NCBI GenBank assembly: GCA_946184715.1
Contig: CAMHGU010000129.1
Location: 1-6,489 of the forward strand
Source of the DNA: an uncultured bacterium
Lineage (GTDB): Bacteria > Bacteroidota > Bacteroidia > Bacteroidales > Muribaculaceae
Length of the DNA: 6,489 nt
Direction of reading: 5' to 3'
Shown here: one piece after another, positions 1 to 6,199 of the stretch
Numbering within the stretch: position 1 is the stretch's first letter
Layout: each line of letters starts with the position of its first letter
Notes under the pieces: model-generated
Databases searched by the model: none
What the model was told of the DNA's origin: nothing
The model's input: only the letters and a program-made list of their open reading frames with translations
Made by a program: the position numbers and the translations under genes

Positions 1-255
1 TACAAATAATCGCCGAAACCACCGAATAAATTTATTCTCTTCGGGCTTGCGCAAGACAGAATTTCACCCCGAATTTCACCCGGCGCTCTGCAATCTACTC
101 GCAGTCATCTACTTTTACCTATCGCACTTCTTATTTGAATTTGCAGTAAGGCTGTACAACATAAAAGTAGCCGGACGCTTTGATTTTTAAACTCTTTATT
201 ATAACTTTGTCGCAGGTTTGGTACTCTATTTTTTTGTATATAAATCAGTTGCACT
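1..255. other. AT-rich upstream intergenic region
   Basis: No convincing gene is visible here. Directly visible are a 14-base perfect palindrome at 24-37 (GAATAAATTTATTC), a 10-base palindrome at 46-55 (CTTGCGCAAG), and an 11-base direct repeat (GAATTTCACCC) at 59-69 and 71-81. The right part holds the promoter annotated separately. A short reading frame ending in TAA at 27-29 could be the tail of an upstream gene, but only eight codons are in the window, so it is not called. GC falls to about 25% at 181-240, as expected for a promoter and leader. Confidence 0.6.
179..209 (+). promoter_or_regulatory. Bacteroides-type sigma-ABfr promoter for the beta-helix/LRR operon
   Basis: TTTG at 179-182 is followed after 19 bases by TAACTTTG at 202-209. 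This matches the known Bacteroides housekeeping promoter: -33 TTTG, about 19-21 bases, then -7 TAnnTTTG. Transcription would start around 214-220, giving an AT-rich leader of about 40 bases before the ATG at 256. No Shine-Dalgarno sequence lies before that ATG, which is normal in this phylum. No operator or riboswitch-like structure was seen, so expression may be constitutive or controlled by factors not visible here. Confidence 0.75.
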
Positions 256-1983
256 ATGATTAAGTTGTACATAAATGACGAAATCCCCATCACATACCTT
301 ACTACTGGGGAATACCCGTTATCAAGCGCGTTGCCCTATAGCCGAATCCGTCAGCTACAGGCCACCGACAACGTAAAGATTGTACTCGATGCCGGCACTT
401 ACCTACTCACCGAAGCAATGCAATTCCATTGCAACCTTACCATCATCGGAGCTCCGGGGGTAACAATTAAGATTGAAATCACCGATGCCGATGGCCCCGG
501 CTCCGCTCCCTCCTTTATGCACAACGACAATTATTATCTGGGATGCGCCGGCAATGCTGACCACGAAGTGGATATACTCCTAAAGGATATTCAACTTGAA
601 TTTTCCGACAATCACACATATCCATTTCTGCCCGGAAGCGGCCACGGCTCACACACCTGCATCAAGCTGAAGCATACCAAGAATTTGCATCTTGATAACG
701 TAAAGATTTCGACCGACCACGATTGCATCAACAACGTGATGATTTACGACAGTCATAATGTAATAGTCGAGAATTGCCACCTGTACAACACCCACGAAAT
801 CAAGACAGAAGGCTATCAGTATCACGATATAGGCGGCAACCTGTGGTTCGTCGGCAACAACTACGATGTGGTGGTGCGCAACAACCGATTCTACAAGGAG
901 GGCAACGATGAGGCCCTCGGCATATACGGTCAAGGAGAGAGACCCGAGGGCGATTACGACTTCCGCCGCAATATCCGTGTGGAAGGCAACACCTTCGAAT
1001 ATGGAAGCTTGGAAGGTGCGAGCGTCCCTTGCGATACTCTTATAACTATCCAATCGTCGGCTTCGCAGCGGCCTATCCGATTCGACAACATCACATTCGA
1101 CGGCAACCATTTCATAATCAACGACCTCGTGAAGAATCTCTTTTGGTTGATAATTCAGAATCCGCTTACAAGAGTTCACGACACAGTATTTTCAAGTAAT
1201 CTCATTGAGCTTAACGGATTTCAAGCCGCAAACGCTTCGATAAACATCTTCCATTTGGGATGCGCCTCGCAGGCTCAAGACGCCGAGATCTCAATCGAGC
1301 ATAATCGCCTAATCAGCAGCTGCAGTGTAGATGCCAGCTCTACGGCAACGGCATTTTCCGGTCTCCACTTCCTTTCTCAACAGGGTGGGAAAGCCATAAT
1401 TCGCCATAACACAATCTCCATTCAGAATGTAGATGACGAGACCTATATCGCAAATCCTACCGAAGATACGCATCGCATAACGTTGCTATACCGCAATGGA
1501 TACAATGCCTCGACCGACATTATCGGGAATAACGCCAATGGGCTTGCCACTCTCGTGAGAATCGCCTCGCCAAGCGGCGAAAGTGTTTCCGACCGCATCA
1601 TCACAAGTGAGCTCCGAATCATCGGCAATACCCTCATCGGTTGCACCCGAATTTCGGCGCAATTGACCGACCAGCTTTGCGTAACGATGCATCATAACAT
1701 CATAAAGAGTAACTCTTACTATTACGGCTTTTTGAATAAGGCTAATTTTAGCAGCATCTCATACTGTCACAATCGCGTGAGGCTCGCTCCACGTCCTAAC
1801 GAATCAGGCGGTTACTCTTCAATCTCGGGCGTGTTTTACTCCACAAACAATGACCCTGCGGCAACAATCGAGCAGATTAGGCTCGTAGGCAATACCGTCA
1901 CAGGGCGAACTAATCAATTGGAGCACAGCCTTGCGCCGGTATATGGCATTGAGGTGCGTGATAACGAATATATTAACGAATAA
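256..1983 (+). CDS. right-handed parallel beta-helix repeat protein, no signal peptide
   Basis: This 575-residue protein looks like a complete right-handed beta-helix (pectate-lyase-like fold). Residues 40-75 resemble the usual N-terminal cap: 'VLDAGTYLL', then a hydrophobic strand and 'LTIIGAPGVTI'. From about residue 140 onward, rungs recur roughly every 22-40 residues, each with an Asn at the turn: N148, N173, N210, N245, N284, N315, N350, N385, N425, N458, N481, N506, N546 and N570, in contexts such as VEGNTF, FDGNHF, IEHNRL, IRHNTI, IIGNTL and LVGNTV. This is the Asn-ladder pattern of such helices. I see no pectate lyase or GH28 polygalacturonase catalytic motif, so an enzymatic role cannot be assigned; glycan binding or a structural role is equally possible. 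The N-terminus (MIKLYINDEIPITYL) has no signal peptide or lipobox. The ATG at 256 is about 40 bases past a strong promoter and no better start is visible. It is the first gene of an operon with the LRR gene 12 bases downstream. A phage tail-spike origin was considered, but no phage genes are present. Confidence 0.85.
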   Translation: MIKLYINDEIPITYLTTGEYPLSSALPYSRIRQLQATDNVKIVLDAGTYLLTEAMQFHCNLTIIGAPGVTIKIEITDADGPGSAPSFMHNDNYYLGCAGNADHEVDILLKDIQLEFSDNHTYPFLPGSGHGSHTCIKLKHTKNLHLDNVKISTDHDCINNVMIYDSHNVIVENCHLYNTHEIKTEGYQYHDIGGNLWFVGNNYDVVVRNNRFYKEGNDEALGIYGQGERPEGDYDFRRNIRVEGNTFEYGSLEGASVPCDTLITIQSSASQRPIRFDNITFDGNHFIINDLVKNLFWLIIQNPLTRVHDTVFSSNLIELNGFQAANASINIFHLGCASQAQDAEISIEHNRLISSCSVDASSTATAFSGLHFLSQQGGKAIIRHNTISIQNVDDETYIANPTEDTHRITLLYRNGYNASTDIIGNNANGLATLVRIASPSGESVSDRIITSELRIIGNTLIGCTRISAQLTDQLCVTMHHNIIKSNSYYYGFLNKANFSSISYCHNRVRLAPRPNESGGYSSISGVFYSTNNDPAATIEQIRLVGNTVTGRTNQLEHSLAPVYGIEVRDNEYINE

Positions 1984-1995
1984 GCATATACAGCT

Positions 1996-3921
1996 ATGAA
2001 ACGAGTGTTATCGCTTTTGACACTGGCGCTGGCGGTCATCACAGCCTATGCCTATGACTTTGAAACCGAAGGGCTTTGTTTCTCTCTTATGAGCAATGGT
2101 GAGCTGAGCGTGGCCGGAATTAGCAGTAGCGAGGGTGAATATTACCAAAAAGGGACGTTGATAATCCCCGACGTGGTGGAATACGGCCGAGAATACAAGG
2201 TGACTAAAATTGAGAATAAAGCCTTCAGCGGTAAAAAGATGATAGCAACCGCTACCATCGGAGATGCCGTCACGGAGATAGGCAGCGAAGCGTTTGCCGA
2301 CTGTTCTGGCCTTGTCGAAGTGACGATAGGCAAATCGGTGAAAACCATCAATGCCGGAGCTTTTCAGGGCTGTAAGCTCCTCGCCAAAGTCAATATTACC
2401 GACCTTGCGGCTTGGTGCCGTACCTACATCCTCCCCACCCTTGCAGAGAATGGGGCTATTGAAGATTTTACAGCTTGCCCCTTTCATTCAGGCGCTGCTT
2501 TGGCAATAGATGGAGAGATAGTCACTACTCTCGACATTCCATCCTCAGCAAATAGTGTTCGTAATTATGTATTTTTAGGGTGTTCAAGTTTTACCTCTAT
2601 CAATTTCCCCTCTTCGGTAAAATCTATAGGCGACTATGCTTTCGATCACTGCGAAGGGCTGCAATCGCTGGAGGTTCCCGACAACGTCGTAGAAATGGGC
2701 ATCGCAGCCTTTTCATATTGCACAAAACTTGAATCGATCAAGCTCGGTGCCGGACTTTCGCTGATCAGCAGCTCGGCCTTCGCTTATTGCGACAAACTCA
2801 AGGATATTGAATGGGGCCCTTCAATAAAAAAAATCGGGTCCGCAGCATTTTTCAATTGCTCCTCACTTACCACATTGTCGTGGCCGTCATCGCTCACCGC
2901 GCTTTCGTCTTCTTGCTTTTCCCGTACCGGATTGCTCGAAATCAACATTCCCGGCAATATAAAAGAGATTCCTAACAACGCCTTTTCCAACTGCTCCGCA
3001 GCAAAATCGATAATAATAGCCGACGGCGTGGAAAGAATAGGGAGCTACGCGTTTTTTGAATGTAACCGAGTCAAGACGCTCAAAATAGGGAAGTCGCTAT
3101 CTTGGATTGCAGGAGAAAACGACAATGCGGTTTCTCCATTTGCTGAATGTGAAGCTCTGGAGGAGATTATTATTGACCCCGAAAATGAGTGCTATTACTG
3201 CCCTGCCGGAAGCAACACATTGATAAACAAAGCCACCAACACTTTGTTGCTTGGCTGCACTAAAAGCGTGATACCCAATACGGTAGAGACTATCGGCTCA
3301 CGTGCTTTTATAGGATATAAACAACTGAAATCAATCGAAATCCCATCTTCAGTGACCCGCATCAGCGATTATGCGTTCAGTGAGACCGGCTTGACATCAA
3401 TCGACATTCCATCCTCAGTAATTGAGATAGGGGTAAGTGCTTTCAGCGAAACTGACCTAACCGCAGTCGTCATACCATCTTCAATAACTGAAATAAAAGA
3501 TTACGTTTTCGCGTATTCCAAGTTGGAGCATATAGATATACCTTCTTGGGTTACCCGAATAGGACATGGCGCTTTCAGCTGTTATACTGTTAAGACTGTT
3601 ACATGTTGGCGCATGGAGCCGCCCATAGCCGACGGATTCGGCTTTGTATATGATTCTACCTATAAAACGGCTCCGCTCTATGTGCCTGAAGGCTCGGCCG
3701 AGCTTTATCGCACGACGTGGCCGTGGAGTCAATTTAAGAACATCAAGGAGTTTCCGACGGGCGACGGCGTGGAGACGGTGAGCATCGATGCGCTTGACCC
3801 GACCATTCCCGTAGAGATCTACGACCTGCACGGCCGCCGGCTCGGCAGCGACCTGGGCGCGCTCCCCTCGGGCATCTACCTCGTGAAGCAAGGCTCGCGC
3901 CTGAGCAAAGTGGCTCGCTAA
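1996..3921 (+). CDS. secreted BspA-like leucine-rich repeat (LRR_5) protein with C-terminal sorting-like domain
   Basis: This 641-residue protein starts with a clear signal peptide (MKRVLSLLTLALAVITAYA, cleavage near residue 19-20). Residues 20-68 form a typical Bacteroidales BspA N-terminal domain. Residues 70-535 carry about 17 LRR_5 units of about 23 residues with the pattern 'IP.SV..IG..AF..C..L'. Two interruptions are of kinds common in this family: residues 134-180 (ITDLAAWC... DGEIVTTLDIP) and 392-430 (DPENECYYCPAGSNTLI... SVIPNTVETIG). Residues 535-586 form a cap (MEPP...LYVPEGSAELYRTTWPWSQFKNI). The last 50 residues (VEIYDLHGRR...LPSGIYLVKQGSRLSKVAR) resemble the short C-terminal domain of type IX secretion cargo and related Bacteroidales surface proteins. 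BspA relatives such as Tannerella BspA bind fibronectin or other ligands at the cell surface; a binding role here is inferred. The gene follows the beta-helix gene by 12 bases and is probably co-transcribed. Its final ~50 codons are markedly GC-richer than the rest. Confidence 0.9.
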   Translation: MKRVLSLLTLALAVITAYAYDFETEGLCFSLMSNGELSVAGISSSEGEYYQKGTLIIPDVVEYGREYKVTKIENKAFSGKKMIATATIGDAVTEIGSEAFADCSGLVEVTIGKSVKTINAGAFQGCKLLAKVNITDLAAWCRTYILPTLAENGAIEDFTACPFHSGAALAIDGEIVTTLDIPSSANSVRNYVFLGCSSFTSINFPSSVKSIGDYAFDHCEGLQSLEVPDNVVEMGIAAFSYCTKLESIKLGAGLSLISSSAFAYCDKLKDIEWGPSIKKIGSAAFFNCSSLTTLSWPSSLTALSSSCFSRTGLLEINIPGNIKEIPNNAFSNCSAAKSIIIADGVERIGSYAFFECNRVKTLKIGKSLSWIAGENDNAVSPFAECEALEEIIIDPENECYYCPAGSNTLINKATNTLLLGCTKSVIPNTVETIGSRAFIGYKQLKSIEIPSSVTRISDYAFSETGLTSIDIPSSVIEIGVSAFSETDLTAVVIPSSITEIKDYVFAYSKLEHIDIPSWVTRIGHGAFSCYTVKTVTCWRMEPPIADGFGFVYDSTYKTAPLYVPEGSAELYRTTWPWSQFKNIKEFPTGDGVETVSIDALDPTIPVEIYDLHGRRLGSDLGALPSGIYLVKQGSRLSKVAR

Positions 3922-3950
3922 GGCCTCGCCCTTCCTATAGCACCCATATC

Positions 3951-3990
3951 GGGCCGACACCTCCACTGCGGTGCCGGCCCTTTCTTCATC
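3951..3990 (+). terminator. hairpin terminator between convergent operons
   Basis: GGGCCGACACC (3951-3961) pairs with GGTGCCGGCCC (3970-3980) around an 8-base loop. This gives an 11-base stem with one A-C mismatch, followed by TTTCTTC on the plus strand, starting 29 bases after the LRR stop codon. It fits a Rho-independent terminator for the plus-strand operon. Read from the minus strand the stem is complete with a G-U wobble, but no T-run follows it, so termination of the phosphatase transcript here is less certain. Confidence 0.7.
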
Positions 3991-4018
3991 ACTTCTATAG
4001 AGAGATTACGTCAAGTGG

Positions 4019-5260
4019 TCAGAGGAGGAAATTGAGGAGGTAGGCACGGAGGCGAGGCCACTCCACATAGAGGCTGTCGGTGCCGCGCATCAGGGGCACG
4101 GGCTGCTCGTTGAGGTCGCCGCGCACGTAAATGCGCCCGGAGGGACTACGGAAGAAGGTCAGCTGGAGGTTGGCAGCCATAGGGGATATGTAGCTGTCGC
4201 GCCAGTTGTCAACCACGGTGTCGTCGTAGTAGGTGAGGTAGTAGCAGCCGCGGAGAGCCATAAGCCCTACGAGGGGCATCAGCGTCTCGCCGTGGCCGTA
4301 GCGGAGCGTGGCCGTCACCTCGCGGTCGCCGCGGAGCACGGCATCGGCCTCGGTGATTATCGACTGCAACAGCGGGCGCGCCGCCTCGATGGGCTGGCTG
4401 CCGGCTACGCTGGCCGAGCGCTGCAGGTACTGGCGATAGTTGAAGCATTGCCACAGGCTCGACAGCTCGGTGGTGGTGAAGTATCGGTCCCAATGGCATT
4501 CGAGGCCCATAGCGTCGAGGCCGGCCACCACGTAGTAGGCCCACAGCGAGAGTTCGCGGGCCTGCTCATCGGAGAGCTTCATCGCGCGCCCCACCCAGCG
4601 CCGCGCCGGCGACGTGGGACACACGCGCTCATAGAAGTCGCGATATAGCGGCCGCCACTCGCCCTGTTTGTGATAGGCGATGAAGGCGGTGTCGGTGTCA
4701 AAAAATCGCATCAGTGCGTTGCTTGCGGAGTCCTCGAGCAGGGTTATGCGCAATCCGGGGGCGTGGCGTTGCAGCTCCTCGGCAGCAGTGTACATACTCA
4801 GGGTGGCACGGGGCGAATACGAGGCGAGCAACACCACGCTACGTCCATCGGCAAAGAGCTCGGGGCATCGGCGCGCCATACGGTCGGCAATGGCCCTATG
4901 CTCGGCAAAGCCAATGGAGTCGAGCGCGCCCCACCGGCCGTCGCTTAGTCGCAGCACCTCTCGCACCGTGGCGAGGAGCCGCTGGCCGGGCTGCGTCAGC
5001 TGCCGTGCCGAGTCGGCCTTCTCGAGCCAGGCCGCCACGCGGCGCGCGTAGCTGCCCGAGGCGGGATAGCGCGAGCCGTGACGGCCCACGTGGCTCAGAT
5101 AGATGGGTCGCAACGTATCGGGGGCCGCCACGATGCTGTGGCCGCTGCCGTAGGGCGACAGCGAGCCGCGACATTCATCAGCCGTAGGCTCATAGGCCAC
5201 CATCAGCTGCGTGCTCAGCAGCACCAGCGCAAGGGCCAACATCTCTCGTATAGTTCTCAT
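4019..5260 (-). CDS. secreted histidine-type phosphatase, MINPP-like
   Basis: This 413-residue protein belongs to the histidine acid phosphatase branch (clade 2). A signal peptide is visible (MRTIREMLALALVLLSTQLMVA, cleavage near residue 22), with no lipobox Cys, so it should act in the periplasm, outside the cell or in outer-membrane vesicles. The catalytic motif RHGSRYP is at residues 60-66, with His61 as the expected phosphoenzyme nucleophile and Arg60 and Arg64 binding phosphate. A further expected phosphate-binding Arg is at 151 (SYSPRATLSM). The proton-donor motif is HGE at 323-325 (RYGHGETL), close to the HAE of multiple inositol polyphosphate phosphatases and unlike the HD of classic acid phosphatases and phytases. 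The C-terminal LNEQPVPL (residues 383-390) also matches the family. Dephosphorylation of phytate or lower inositol phosphates is therefore likely, but the substrate cannot be proven from sequence. Its ATG overlaps the upstream membrane gene's stop as ATGA, indicating translational coupling. GC is high, about 73% at 5041-5100. Confidence 0.85.
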   Translation of the reverse strand: MRTIREMLALALVLLSTQLMVAYEPTADECRGSLSPYGSGHSIVAAPDTLRPIYLSHVGRHGSRYPASGSYARRVAAWLEKADSARQLTQPGQRLLATVREVLRLSDGRWGALDSIGFAEHRAIADRMARRCPELFADGRSVVLLASYSPRATLSMYTAAEELQRHAPGLRITLLEDSASNALMRFFDTDTAFIAYHKQGEWRPLYRDFYERVCPTSPARRWVGRAMKLSDEQARELSLWAYYVVAGLDAMGLECHWDRYFTTTELSSLWQCFNYRQYLQRSASVAGSQPIEAARPLLQSIITEADAVLRGDREVTATLRYGHGETLMPLVGLMALRGCYYLTYYDDTVVDNWRDSYISPMAANLQLTFFRSPSGRIYVRGDLNEQPVPLMRGTDSLYVEWPRLRAYLLNFLL

Positions 5261-6156
5261 AGCAGTAAATAGATTGCAGCCTCGGCCGCAATTATCAGTA
5301 TAACAAATATATAGCGGCGCAAAGCCTCGCTTGCACGATATGCGTGGGCCACTTGCAGCGCCACCATAGCGTTGAGCAGCGGCAGATAGGTGAGCGAATT
5401 GGCGCCATCCACCACCATCATCAGGGCGGCATAGAGCATCAGCACGAGCGTCACACCGTTGTACACCCGCAGCTGCTGCTTATACTTCACAAGGTGGAGA
5501 AAATTCAGGGCCACGGCCACGATGCCTATCGCCAGCGCCACAGCAGCGGCTATCAGATGCGGAGCGAACGCCTCGGGCGAGAGCGAGAGGAGCGGCTGCA
5601 CCACCGGGAAGCGCAACGCCTCGAGCGGCACCAGCCCCAGCCCTACAGCGAGCCAATAGGGCAACACGGCACCAAGCGCCAGCGCCAGCAGCGTTTTGAA
5701 AGTCATCTGCCGCAGCTGCACGGTCGCTAAAGCTATCGGTATCAGGGTGTAGAGGAAGGCCACATTGAGAAGTCCGCCTGCTGCGATGATGGCAGCCACG
5801 AGCATAAAGCGCTCGGTGCGGCGCTTCTCATAGGAGGCATAGAGGATGTGAAGACCGAACACCACCGCCAGGCCCAGAAGGTTGCCGTGGTGCCACGTGC
5901 CCGTAATCTCCGGCACGGCAGCCTCCAGAATAGCGTACATCCCCACCATCAGCGTGGTCATACCGCTCATAAAGGCGTAGCGGCGATTGAGCAGCAGGAG
6001 CAGCGCGCACGTGAGGCCTATGAAGGCCCATTGCCACCAAAAATCGTTATTGACCGCCGCGGCAGCCCACCACGACGCGCCCAATCCCACAGCGCCCATC
6101 AGGCAGGCCATAGGCTTGCTCTGCACAAACTCGTTGATATACTCTTCGCGCCTCAT
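5257..6156 (-). CDS. multi-pass integral membrane protein, possibly DUF6427-like
   Basis: The protein has 299 residues from the chosen start (MRREEYINEF). It is highly hydrophobic with about 10 predicted membrane segments, roughly at residues 16-35, 40-57, 61-81, 92-108, 116-146 (one or two), 154-176, 199-220, 231-250, 255-271 and 280-299. A short basic loop (YEKRRTERF, 109-117) and others (VKYKQQLR, 223-230) suggest cytoplasmic faces. The layout, including 'LYTLIPIALATVQLRQMTFKTL' split around a loop and then 'GAVLPYW', recalls uncharacterised Bacteroidota membrane proteins such as DUF6427; this comparison is from memory and tentative. The open frame extends upstream to an ATG at 6243, but that would overlap the preceding gene by 44 bases and add a basic, non-membrane leader. 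The ATG at 6156 leaves a 43-base gap and is preferred. The stop overlaps the phosphatase start. Function is unknown. Confidence 0.75.
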   Translation of the reverse strand: MRREEYINEFVQSKPMACLMGAVGLGASWWAAAAVNNDFWWQWAFIGLTCALLLLLNRRYAFMSGMTTLMVGMYAILEAAVPEITGTWHHGNLLGLAVVFGLHILYASYEKRRTERFMLVAAIIAAGGLLNVAFLYTLIPIALATVQLRQMTFKTLLALALGAVLPYWLAVGLGLVPLEALRFPVVQPLLSLSPEAFAPHLIAAAVALAIGIVAVALNFLHLVKYKQQLRVYNGVTLVLMLYAALMMVVDGANSLTYLPLLNAMVALQVAHAYRASEALRRYIFVILIIAAEAAIYLLL

Positions 6157-6199
6157 CGTAGTGGGCCGGCCGGCAGCCGGCGATAATGCCTTGCAGCGG

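Noticed and set aside
2..190. Plus-strand frame open from the window edge for 62 codons to TAA at 188-190
   Set aside because: It contains no ATG, shows no recognisable protein pattern, and would run through the -33 promoter element. It could be the tail of an upstream gene, but nothing here supports that.
105..293. Minus-strand 62-codon frame across the promoter and the start of the beta-helix gene
   Set aside because: It overlaps the promoter and start codon of a well-supported gene and has no family resemblance; AT-rich chance frame.
649..1179. Long minus-strand frame (176 codons) antisense to the beta-helix gene
   Set aside because: It is fully inside a gene with clear repeat structure on the other strand, and its own translation shows no domain pattern.
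256..1983. Phage tail-spike interpretation of the beta-helix protein
   Set aside because: No phage structural, lysis or integrase genes are in the window, and the neighbour is a secreted BspA-like protein.
2008..2487. Minus-strand frame (159 codons) antisense to the LRR gene
   Set aside because: Shadow of a strongly supported LRR coding frame with a signal peptide.
4714..5187. Plus-strand frame (157 codons) opposite the phosphatase
   Set aside because: Arg/Ala/Pro-rich translation typical of an antisense frame in GC-rich DNA; the phosphatase with its catalytic motifs is on the other strand.
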